From assembly GCF_004799145.2 (NCBI RefSeq), contig NW_021636368.1, positions 372,001 to 436,000 on the forward strand: 64,000 bases of DNA. The letters are read 5' to 3'. Within the stretch, counting starts at the first letter, position 1. The number at the start of each line of letters is the position of its first letter. Made by a program: the position numbers and the translations under genes. Below the pieces are notes generated by a model, which was not told where the DNA came from, made no database searches, and was given only the letters and a program-made list of their open reading frames with translations. This DNA is from Neltuma alba. Its lineage: Eukaryota; Streptophyta; Magnoliopsida; Fabales; Fabaceae. Positions 12,017-22,550 of the stretch are shown piece after piece.

Positions 12017-14514
12017 AAAATGTCACACCTTACTATTATATCCACTTAGGCTTCATTTAAAACCACTTTAGACCACATTGGATGGTCTTGGGCTCAATTT
12101 TCACATTAAAAACGCTAAATTTCGGATTTTTACTGTTCATCAGGTAAAAATCCAGTTTTTCTGGCCCAACTTCAAAAATTCATAAATTATTCCAAAAAAA
12201 TCCAAATGGGGTGGTTCAAAAGTGTATTTAAATCTATTTAAGTCCTATTTCAAGGAAAAATAATCTCATGATCCAATTCTTTATGAAAAAACATCAGGTT
12301 TCTGTGAAATGGAACACTGTCCATTTGCCAAAAACCCTTTTTCCCAGATTCTGACCTTTAAATTTGAAAAATCATTAAAATTCGTATACTTGGAAATTTT
12401 TAACATATTAGCTATCAAATTGAAGCTTAGGACGTTATCTATAATCATGCCAAAATTCGTGATTAAATGCGTTCGAGACCATAATCAAAAAGTCATATGA
12501 ACATGGTCGCGTCAGTGTGCTTATAGCACTGTTAGCTTAATATATATACATAACCGAAAAGGGTCCATGAATTTTATGGCAAGACACCATACTTTAGTCT
12601 CCAATCTGCAGCTTTCTCATAGCAGTTTTAGGTGCTAAAATGTTAGATTATATTTGGGGGATGAGATTTTAAGAAATCCAGTAGCAAGATCAATCAACCA
12701 AAACATTAACATGCATCATTATAAAGCATTTCAACATCAGCTATCATAGGAGAACCAATCTTTTTATAAATAGGCAGCCTCAACATGCAAGGCCATGGCA
12801 ACAAATTCAAGGAGTAACCATATCACAACATCATAGTTCAACCATATAATAGCAAGCATACATGCCATAAATAACAATGCAAAGTTAACATTAATGGCTA
12901 ATTAGATCCCACTACCTTGATCCAATGCTTTTTGTTTTTCTTGTTGTTCCTTCTTGCTTCCACAAGTACCAAACCCTAACATGGCAATCCACAAATAGGG
13001 CAGCAAGAATCATCAACCATTCCTTATAAAATCAATAACATAACTCAAGTAACTCCTAAACCCCTTAAAGCTTCCATCTTTGTTCTTGAATTTTTAGAGT
13101 TGGTTTCCATAAACCCTAAAAATTCCCTCTTGACTCAAACCTACATGATTTTTCATGTAGATTCTAAATATCTACTTGGATTTAAAAAAATAAATTCCCT
13201 TCATTCAGTTTCAGCTTGGCTGAACCATTAGGGTTCAAAACCAAAAAATTGCAACTTTGATTCTATGGCTTCCAACACTTGTTCTTTAGGTTTACCCTAC
13301 ACCATTTTTCATTTTCAACACAATTTTGAAGCCTCAAAACTTTGGAAAACACATCCTAGGGTTCAGTTTTGGTCTTGGCCAAACCAAACCTCTTGAAGTT
13401 CAACCATGAAAAGATTTTCAAAACAACACTAAACCACTTGAAACCATCTTAAATCATAGTGTTCTAACTATGTTTAACAACAAAACCTCCTTCCCTACAC
13501 TATACCCATTTCAGCCAGCAACAAGAAGGGAAAAGAGGTGATTTTTCCAACCATACAAATCCATAAAACAAAGCAAGCAACACCTTAAGACAACTTACCA
13601 AGCTTGGATCTTAGTTGGAAGGTTAAATACGCTTGCTTTTGCTTGATCTCTTCACAAAATCACTCTTGCTCTCTCTCTTTTCCCTTTAGCACGAAATGAG
13701 GTATGATTATGGGGGAGGAAAAGCTCATTAATGCTCACAAAGTATCCCACCAACCATCATTAATGATATGCCATGTGTCAAGAGCCTAATTAGTCCTAAT
13801 CCTCCCTCTTAATTAACTTAAATCATAATGTAATTAAATTCCAAAGTCAAGATTGTTAGAATGGCTGATCACCCAAGAGGGGGGTGAATTTGGTGTTAAT
13901 TAAAATCAAAAACCTTTTCACAATATAATTAAATTCATAAGAAATTCTGAATATAAAAACAATGAATCGACATAAGCATAATCACAGTAATAAGATGGTT
14001 TAGCTGGAAAGATAAAAAGTAAGGGAAGAGAAGATGCAAACTGTGATTTATCCTAGTTCGGTCCTCACTGACCTACGTTCAGTCCCCAGGCTCCCCCTGA
14101 GATTTTCAATCGACTATCTCCCTCAAGTTTAACACGGGTACTTGAGAACCACTACAACCACAAGTTTGATCCGTGCACTTGTGTCGCCACTTACAATTTT
14201 TTTAGACTAACCAGTCTATTCAGCAGCAACCTCACACTGAGGTAAAAACTCCCCCTTACACACCGTAGGGATACAATCTGATAATGATAAGGAAGATTGA
14301 ATATTTCTTCTCTTAAAGAAGTGATAGATGAATCTTAAGCACGTTTTGGAAACTCTCCTCTCTATCTCACGAATACATAAGTTTTAGAGTATGAAATACA
14401 GAGACAGGGAGTTTTCTCTCAAAGCTCTAAATGAGAATATATTGATTCGGCATTTTAGCATTTGATGTTGTAAGCCTGGACTCTTCTTTTTTTTTCTTGT
14501 TTTGAATGCTCTTC

Positions 14515-14522
14515 TATTTATA
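14515..14522 (-). promoter_or_regulatory. putative TATA box in Copia solo LTR
   Basis: The minus strand reads TATAAATA within CTATAAATAG, in the sense of the LTR. It lies about 650 bases before the LTR 3' end and downstream of the ATCGAT cluster, so the cluster would sit upstream of the start site. Confidence 0.5.
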
Positions 14523-14759
14523 GATGATATTGGGTACTTGACCGTTGAGCATTTTCTTCCCGTTTGGCTTGAAGAATATGACCGTTGAAACTAGCCGTTG
14601 GAAGCTTCTAACAAAAGTCGATTCTTCACATCATAAATTTGTTGTGGCTCTTTACCTGAAATTATCTTCCTCATATCAAGTGATTAGTATCTGATAATCT
14701 TTGAAACAATAAGTTGGAAAACATGGAATCAATCATCAGATCTTCAGATATTCAGAAAG

Positions 14760-15760
14760 TAAGATAAACTTACTTAATTGATGCCTTGATCGATAATCCT
14801 TTGATCGATCATATTATCGATTAATTATATGAAGAAAAGATATAACAAATATATGCAATTATCGAATAGGTTATGGATCATGTGATGATCGAAGAAATGA
14901 TCGATAAATGATGAAACATGAACACAGTGACCCAAAAATGATTTATGCAAGAATAAACCTTTTCAAGTTACGTTTGGCTTCGTCTCCTTTTAATAGAGAG
15001 TTATGTGTAAAAAGAAGGCTGAGAAAAGCTTGAAGATAAAAAGATAAAAGATTTTGAAATCATCGTGAAATGCTGTTATGAAATGAACTTGTACAATGAT
15101 CGAACAAGTGATCGAACACTTGTTGATCAATTAGGTTATCGATAAACAAAGATGTTACAGAACAAATTTTAAAGCAACAATTTTCGAACACATTATCGAT
15201 AAATGAATGATGGATAACCTTATCGATAAACAATAAGCAAAAGTATATTTAGTGAAAACACAGGCTATGTGAGTTGATCGAATGGGTGATCGATAAAAGG
15301 TTGATTGATAATATTATCGATAAAAAGATCTATTCTTGTAAAACCAAAAAGCTGATTTATCGATCATGTTATGTGAAAACAAGGTAAACATGAAGTGCCG
15401 TGATCGATCATATTATCGATAATAAGATTATCGATCCAGTGATCGAAGAATCATGGTTTAAAAGCGATGTGCTAATTATCGATCAGGTGATCGATAAGCT
15501 ACTGAAATAATTATCTACATGCAGAGCTATGAAGCAATGTTCGATCATATTATCGATAAATGACTGATCGATAAGGTGGTCGATAATGGAGACTAAAGCA
15601 AAACATAGAATGAGTACAACGCATTACCATTTATCTGTCTTCTCATCGATAATCTATTTATCGATCATGTTATCGATAAATGCCTATTTATCCATAACGT
15701 TAACCTTGTTTATCGATCAAGTGATCGATAAATACATTTATCCATAACGTTATCCGAAAA
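14760..15760. repeat. cluster of ATCGAT palindromic words
   Basis: About 1 kb holds dozens of overlapping forms of GATCGATAA, TTATCGATAA and TTATCGATCA, spaced irregularly every 15-60 bases. The words are near-palindromic, so both strands carry them. A second small group is near 16415-16465 in the same LTR. The spacing is too loose for a satellite. It looks like an array of binding words or a degraded minisatellite. Confidence 0.85.
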
Positions 15761-17639
15761 ACCAATTATCCAACAGGTTATAAAATCTCAATAATGCATA
15801 TGAAGATAAAAGAGAAGAATTGAAGAGATAGTACCAGGAACTCGATAAAATGATTGAGTATGTAGTTGCTTGATCAGGCTCGAGTAACATCTGATAATGG
15901 CTTTTCATTTCCTCATTTCTTCTAGTGCTTTTACTCAATAACATGTTTGAGTAGTATGTTGCTCGAGAGCTTAATTAATCAATGTAGAACTTCTGGTTTT
16001 TACCTCAATAATTTCGAATTCTGATTCAAACAAAACGAAGGTCAACTTTGAGTGATCATAAATCTTCCAATTCAGCTCCAAAGTTTGCAAATGACCTATC
16101 CCCAGAAAGCTCTTTGAGTCTACTTTCTAATGCAACAAGAATCACCCCAAAATTCGTTGTGGTTGCAAATTTATCTTCATCACAATGACTAAAGGTTGGA
16201 ATAAAGGCGTTAATCCTTACTGCAATCTTTCGAACAACATATCTCCCTCATATGAAACTCTTTGAAGGTGAATTTGGTGTCCATGAACCGTGTTCTGAGT
16301 CTAGTTTTATAGGAATCAAGTTTCACCTCAAACGGATTTGTGATTTGAGAGATATTGAAGAAATACCGAACCTATATCAGAGCTGAATGAAGAACAGAGC
16401 ATAACAAAGGATGTATTTTATCGATAACTTGATCGATAAATGGATGATCGATCAAGTGATCGATAATTGCCCATGAAAATCACCTCTGAAGCTTATTTTC
16501 CATGCTTATATGAAGGGTGACTCAATATATGATGGTATAACTTCCCAGTTGTATATTTTAGCTTCCGACTGAGCCATTCAAACTTCTGATTGAGTATAGC
16601 AACATTTAACATCAAATCTATGAACTTGAATCTTGATATTTTCATTTGATCTTGCAAGTTCTTCTTTTCTCAATCTCTCTTCTTCTTCTTCCTCTTGATC
16701 ATTCTCCATAACTCAAAGTACAACATAATAACTCCTTTCTTTTCTTGAGGAAACTACACAAGATAGTAAGTATGATAGTCAGTCAAAATATGAGATAAAT
16801 AATTTATGTAAACTTTTTGTTCTATTATTTGACATCATCAAAACTAATCATATCTAACAAAGATCCTCTCCATTGGTAGCTTGACACTTGGAAAGCTTTA
16901 ATTACCATCCATTAAAGGCTTGACAAGTGGCAACTTGTGGCCAAGCAAGTGCAAGACTCTACTTCTTGCTTTATCAATGCACTTTTACTCCAGGTTTAAC
17001 TTCTTTTCTATAAGTACAGTACTCTGGCCTCTATAATTATTTTCTGTCAGATCCATAAATTATTCTCCTCATTTTTATCTTCCCAAATTGCCCTCTTCGT
17101 CTCAAAATTAATTTCCCAATAATTAAATAAAATGGAAAACTAATTTCCTTCTCTTTAGTGATTTTTCCACTTTTCAGAGGAATTGGAAAAAGTCTTGGAA
17201 ACTTGAGGGTCTTATTTTAATTCCATAATCTCTTATAATTCCTTGGGATATCATAGGAATTTTCTTGGGACTTTATTCTTCTTAAAAATATTTATTTGGA
17301 ATTTTCCAAATAAAGACCTTAAACTAGCTTAAATTGCCCTTAAATTCCTTTGTAATTTCTCTAAGGGCAAATTGGTCATAAAAACAATTTTATAATCCCT
17401 TATAATTCTCAAGGAACATTGTCCTTATTTTTTCTTAATTTTCTGAGACTCAGAATTATTTTTCCATAATTATTCTTGACCAATTTTTCTTAATTAGTCA
17501 AACTTTTCATAATTGGCTTGGAAAATTATAATAATTATTTTCCACCAAAATTCTTCTATTTCTCCTTGTCATTTTTAGCCTCTAAATATTTAGGGATATT
17601 CTTATTCCTAATTGTCATATTACTGGATGTGACACCAGC

Positions 17640-17754
17640 AACTCCCATCATATGAAACGGGTTCAATGTCCAATTATGAAATCCTTGAAAAAAGAGGATG
17701 AATCGTAATATAGCTGCTACACCAAAACTAGGTGCAAAGAACCAACCAGAACCT
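17640..17754 (-). pseudogene. psbD: plastid psbD fragment, proximal part, in ORF3 frame
   Basis: The minus strand encodes SGWFFAPSFGVAAI, then FRFILFFQGFHNW (first F here L) and LNPFHMMGVAG, matching photosystem II D2 from about residue 166. The nucleotide sequence also agrees closely with typical angiosperm psbD as I recall it. The His in PFHMM, a P680 chlorophyll ligand in real D2, is kept. Together with 3945-4004 the captured piece is about 175 bp (roughly 57 codons) of the 353-codon gene. The Copia ORF3 frame enters and leaves the fragment without a stop. It arose by transfer of plastid DNA to the nucleus, before the gypsy insertion. Confidence 0.93.
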
Positions 17755-19033
17755 CTAAGAAATGATGGGGCAGATGCTTGAGTTAGGTCTGCTGAGGATT
17801 GAGCCTTATCTTGTCCCCTTGATGTACTGGTTGCTGGTTGCTTCCCTTTCCATTTTTCTAATTTCTTCTGTGTTGGTTGGAAAGGTAGTGGCATCCTCAT
17901 CTTATTGATCTATGAGGTACCAAAACTAGGAAACTTCTCCGTTTTGTCTCTTGGCTTAATGTGGTCGATATTGTGCACTTAGAGGAAATATGAGACTAAC
18001 TGAGGGTAAGGAATGGGGGATGCTTTAGATTTGAATAAAGTGAAATTCTTCATTTCACTGTAAATCAGTGCCCTAATGTTAAGCTTTTCCCCGTTGATAA
18101 TCCTAGCTAGTGATAGGTCATCTTCTTTGGTTAAGTGACAGAATCTTTTAGATTTATTGACCATGCTTTTAGAGTAGATTTAGTGGATTATTCTATAGTA
18201 GTCACATCTAGCTTGGAGTAAAGCTGAGTTCTCTAGGAAGGAATCACTCTGCATTAGGATTTTATAAGCCTTGACATGGTTTATCTTAGGCCCTCTCACA
18301 TAGTCATAAGTGCCCAGAAGCTCATTAATTATTATAGGGTCCAGTCAGATTGTTTAGCCTCTGAGCTTAGTGCTGATATAACTTCTTATCAAATTCCCTT
18401 AATCATCCAAGGTGTTATGTACTTCCATATTGCAATAAAATCTGCTTACCACTTCTAGACAGTAATCTTCTCTAATACTCAACCAATTTTGATAGTATTC
18501 CATGGGTATAGACAGGTCCAATTTCATTTTCTCATTTGTTTTTAATAGCTCCAAATTCATAGATACTACAGGGCAGAATTTTCTCGTGGCAAAATCTGAT
18601 TTAAACTTTCCCATATTCACATCCTCATCTAATTTTCTTACCAAGAAATCTTCGGAGGCTTGTGCAAGGTTACCTTGAGATGGAGCTTGATGAGAAACTC
18701 CTTCACTTACCCTCTGTTTCTTCTTTCTTGGTTTTTTGGGAACTGCGCTTATAGCTTTCTGAACTAAAATTCCTTCATCTGATTCAGTTTCTTATCCTTT
18801 TGAAACCACAAGGAGCTTAGATTTTAATCTAGTCTTCCTCTTGCTTGATGTTTACTGAGACGAGCCTTGGGTCTGGCTCTCTCAGATTTTTAGCATACCA
18901 CTTCTGGGCATTTTCTCTTATTAAACTTTTGGTCTGTATTTGGATTGGCACTAGAAGGTCTAGTTTCCTTGGTTGTAGCACGCTTCTTAGAGCTTTCTTT
19001 CAGACTGGCACCTGATTGCTTTACTTAGGCCAT
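17755..19033 (-). pseudogene. N-terminal part of Copia extra ORF (ORF3)
   Basis: A likely start is the ATG at 19033, followed by a basic Lys/Arg/Ser-rich region. From 18644 to the psbD junction one frame can be followed, broken only by scattered stops. It contains YCLEVVSRFYCNMEVHN (about 18480-18410), LDPIIINELLGTYDYVRGP (about 18350-18290) and HLTKEDDLSLARIINGEKLN (about 18140-18080). This order resembles the domain annotated in plants as 'putative plant transposon protein'. A Gln/Ser/Thr-rich linker follows, then psbD. Its position after RNase H fits the env-like ORF of SIRE-type Copia elements, but no signal peptide or membrane segment is visible. Confidence 0.65.
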
Positions 19034-19249
19034 TTTGGAGTTTTGAGGAGAGATTCGATGAATTTTCAAGAAAGGATGGGTTTAGAGTAATCGAATGAGC
19101 TTGGGAGGTGTTTTCAAATGAATTTTGTGAGAAATTTGAGTGAACAGATGAGATTTAACCTTTAGTAGACAAACAAGGGCTGTGGTTTATCAAGGTTCTA
19201 AAATTGATGAGGGAATTTCAAAAATGTATACTTAAACATAGAGAATTAT

Positions 19250-19690
19250 GGATTAGGTTATCAATAATGTAGGTGATCGATAAGCTTATCAATAATTTGA
19301 AGAAAATTTAGAATAGCAGGAACATAACACACAATTATGGATCACATTATCAAAAAAGAAGTTTATCAAATACATTATAGATAAATGTTAGTCATAGTCA
19401 AGATTGTACTTGCATGTGTTGATCGATGCGCTTATCGATAATCCCATTTTCAAATAAGATTATCAAAAAACTAGGTTTTCAATCAGATAATCAATAAATA
19501 TTACCTTTGAACCTCATTTTCTTCTTCTCTATGAGTTCTTCAGTGGATTTACCAACAAGATGTTCGATAAGGTGGATTTTTACTCTGAGTGCTATTGCTC
19601 TATATGCTTCAATGTTCAATAATGTAATCCATAAATACCATTTTCAATCAAATCATCGACAAATGTACTAACCTTTTGAATAGCAATTAT
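19250..19690. repeat. second ATCGAT word cluster, Copia spacer
   Basis: Between the end of pol and the start of ORF3, the words ATCGATAAGCTTATC, GATCGATGCGCTTATCGATAAT and decayed forms (ATCAATAA, ATCATCGA) recur. This is internal, not LTR, sequence, yet it bears the same motif as the Copia LTRs. Confidence 0.7.
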
Positions 19691-19849
19691 CAATGGGTTC
19701 TTTGAAAATTTGCTCCTCTATTTACCTCTGTTTTTCAGTGTCAAAATAGAGTATCCTACAAAACAAACTTCTATCTACTCTAATGCTTAAGTTAGCTTTA
19801 TAATCATCAAAACATTAAATTTAAATACTCAAAATAAAGAGATAAAGTG

Positions 19850-21046
19850 GAATTCCTTACAACTTGTTTGGATATACCATTCCTAATTCTTGTCTAAAGA
19901 AACTAAATTTTTGTTGATCGAGGGGTTTCGTGATGATGTCAGCTACTTGATATTTTATGGAAATAAATTCTACTTTTACATCTTTCTTTTGGACATGGTC
20001 CCGAATAAAGTGATGTTGTACATCAATGTGCTTTGTTTGAGCATGATAAAGTGGATTCTTTGATATACTGATTGTGCTTGTATTATCACAAAGAATTAGG
20101 ATTTGCTTCAGCTTGATTCCTAAATCTTATAATTGTTGTTTTAGCCATAGTATCTGAGCATAGTAGTTTGTAGTGGCAACATACTCTGATTCAGTAGAAG
20201 ATATGGCCACTGTGTTTTGCTTCTTGCTTGACCATGAAACTAGACATCCTCTGAGGAATTGACATTATACACTTATGCTTTTTCTATCAGTCTTATGTCC
20301 CCCATAGTTAGCATCTGAGTAACCCATTAAGTATTTTTCTCCCTTCTTTAGATGCCATATTCCCAGATTTGGTGTTCTGGCAAGATATCTAAGAATTCTC
20401 TTAACGACTTCTTCATGTGATTCCTTAGGAGCTAACTGATATCCGGCACACATTACTACCCTAAATTAAATATCTGGTTTGCTTGCTGTGAGATAGAGTA
20501 GTGATCCAATCATTCCTCTATATTTAGTCAAATTCACATCCTTGCCTTTCTTGTCTGTAGCCAAAGAGATTATTGAGCTCATTAGAGTATTTGCACTCTT
20601 TGCCTGCTCTAATCCATATTTCTTTAGAAGTTCTCTCAAGTAGTTCATTTATGATAAGAATATTCCATTCTTCCTCTATTTGATTTGTAACCCCAGAAAG
20701 ATATTTAATTCTCCCATCATCAACATCTCAAATTCTTCCTGCATTAACTTAGCAAACTCTTGGCAAAGATCTTCGTTAGTAGTATCAAATATGATATCAT
20801 CTACTTAAATTTAAACTATTAAGAGTTTCTTTTTATTTCTCTTTATAAAAAGTGTTGCATCGACCTTACCTCTTTCAAAACCTTTTCTAAGATGTTCATA
20901 CCAGGCTCTAACTGCCTGTTTCAATCCATATAAAGCTTTTTTCAATTTGTAAACATGATCAGGAAGATTTGGGTCTTTAAAACTAGGAGGTTGTTCAATG
21001 AATACTTCTTCCATTATGTAACCATACAAAAAGGCACTTTTAACAT
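19850..21046 (-). pseudogene. Ty1/copia reverse transcriptase C-terminus and RNase H
   Basis: One minus-strand frame can be followed from 21046 with a few stops. It shows NVKSAFLYGYIMEEVFIEQP and KLKKALYGLKQAVRAWYEHL, both RT landmarks, then the catalytic YVDD with its Tyr codon turned to a stop (near 20800). RGMIGSLLYLTASKPDI and RILRYLARTPNLGIW follow. RNase H has all three acidic positions: SDANYGG (20310), SSTESEY (20190) and LCDNTS (20080). It ends near KYQVADIITKPL (about 19930). The RT start is lost where Athila LTR A inserted, and no gag or integrase of this element lies in the window. Confidence 0.9.
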
Positions 21047-22550
21047 TGATCGAGGCCAGAATGTCGCCTTTCGGATTGTCAAGATTGTAATTGCACCAAA
21101 TAATATTGTATAGGGTACAATCAATCGTTTTTCTCAAGAAGCACTTTATTGGAAAAACAACCTAGTCTCAATTGGTAATAAAAAACATGATGATTTGGGT
21201 GAATAAAAGAGGGGTTTTACTTGTTTTAAAGGTGGTGCAATAAATGTAAAATGCTTATAAATAAATATTTTTGGTATTTTGAATGAATGAAAAAATGTTT
21301 TAGATTAAAGGAAAATTATGGTGAAATAGTCTCTTGATAATAAAAACTCAGTTATCATTGCTCTTAAAATGATTGGAAGTTAGTTTGAAGAAAAAACCCA
21401 AGTAAGCACTTGGGTCTAATGTCTTAATTAATGAAAACTCACTTTAATCAAAGCTAATTAACACCTCTTAAAACATTGTTCAAAACTACTTTGAGTGTAA
21501 ATGAATGGATGATACAAATGCCCTCGGAATGTCAATCGACAATCACAGAATACGAAGCACATAGATTAATCATCAATAATCACTGATAATTAATTGAACA
21601 CAAGGATTCAAACTGAAATATTATATAAATGAACAAACATTAACAGCATTCAATCCAAATACATTGAGTAGTCTAAACACAAGATTTACAATCATAAACC
21701 AAGTTTGATATAAGTGTAGAAATCCCTAAATCTAGAAATCTCCAACACAGAATTAAGCACAGGTTTAGACTGATAACTCGCCTCTTAAATCCTTGAGCTC
21801 AACCTTTGTCTTCTATCACCAAGAGGCTAAAGAGTTAGCCTCTCATGTCTTCAAACCAATCACAATCGCTCCAAGTATCAACAGCCATGAAAGAAACTAA
21901 AAATGAGGTTGGAAAAATGGAGAAGAAGGTAGTTGGAGTGGTTTGATCAGTTCAGAATTGCAGAAAATGATGAATAAATGAAGAAAAATGAAGGTTTTGG
22001 GTGTGGAATAAATAGAGGCTTAAGAGGATATGCTTGAGGCTCATCCCTATGCAAATTTGCAGAATGGAAGAGTGTGTGTTCGCAGTGGCTGCCCCTAGAT
22101 GTAGAAGCTCAAAAACCTATTCCAAAATGCATAGCTTCACTTAACATACTTAGGTCGCGACTTCAGGAATGTTAGGTCGCGACTTGGGGGTCCAGAGATC
22201 ATTTAGTCTCGTGACCTCAGCAATCCATGTCGCGACTTGGTGAGGCAGAATACTCCAACTATGTTTTGGTCTTTGTAACATTGTGGCTCTATCAATACTC
22301 TATCTTGGGTCTTAAGTCCTTCTTCAATTGCTTGAAAATCATAACAAAGAGCTTTGTAAAGATTTACTAATTACAAATCAAGGTAATTACAATTAAGGAG
22401 AGGAAAATGACCCTTTTACCCCTTAAACAGCAAAATGCAATGCATGACTCAATATAATCAGATGGATATAAATGCATGCATAATAAGGGTAAAAGTGTTG
22501 CAAAACATTAGAAAAACTTGAGAAAACCATATAAAGATTGGGTTCTATCA
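21047..22550 (-). mobile_element. Athila-type element A, 3' LTR
   Basis: The LTR is 1504 bp and on the minus strand starts TGATAGAACCCAATC after a polypurine tract. It ends ...GGCCTCGATCA against Copia RT sequence. It is homologous along its length to 41979-43591 and 34493-35755. The AACAT just before it could be one copy of a target duplication, but the right-hand copy is not found in this window. GTCGCGAC words lie at 22150-22245. Confidence 0.85.

Larger units (their letters stand above)
13854..16859 (-). mobile_element. long Copia-type solo LTR nested in gypsy LTR
   Basis: The element is 3006 bp with ends TGTTAGA...TCTAACA, flanked by the exact duplication AAGAT (13849-13853 and 16860-16864). 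On the minus strand it starts TGTTAGATATGATTAG and ends just after a block reading CACCCCCCTCTTGGGTGATC, a familiar ending of plant Copia LTRs. No pol motif is visible, so it is a solo LTR, unusually long. It holds a dense cluster of ATCGAT words. It shares its terminal bases and its motif with the LTR at 1-523, but the bodies are not closely alike. Confidence 0.88.
4005..17634 (-). mobile_element. complete Ty3/gypsy chromovirus (Tekay-like), nested
   Basis: This is a full element with two LTRs, tRNA-Met type primer-binding site, gag, pol remnants, chromodomain tail and polypurine tract, all reading on the minus strand. The exact 5-bp duplication CCAGC flanks it (4000-4004 and 17635-17639). 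It inserted into the psbD-derived part of Copia ORF3. Its 5' LTR later received a Copia-type solo LTR. Without that insertion it is about 10.6 kb. All coding regions carry stops and frameshifts, so it is dead. Opening stretches of the two LTRs differ by roughly one base in twenty by eye, meaning it is not recent. Confidence 0.92.
12021..17634 (-). repeat. 5' LTR of Tekay-like element, split by Copia LTR
   Basis: It begins TGTCACACC and ends GGATGTGACA. It is collinear with the 3' LTR at 4005-6582 up to 13853 and again from 16860. Removing the inserted 3006 bp and one 5-bp duplication leaves 2603 bp, close to the 2578 bp of its partner. The target word AAGAT occurs once, uninterrupted, at the same place in the 3' LTR (near 5810), which confirms the insertion. 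Confidence 0.92.

Noticed and set aside
14760..15760. Possible CRISPR-like or satellite array.
   Set aside because: The ATCGAT words are 8-10 bases, irregularly spaced, with no constant repeat unit or spacer length, and this is plant nuclear DNA.
17640..17754. Possibility that the window is chloroplast DNA or a large plastid insertion.
   Set aside because: Only about 175 bp of psbD is present. Both sides are Copia ORF3, and no neighbouring plastid gene such as psbC is found.
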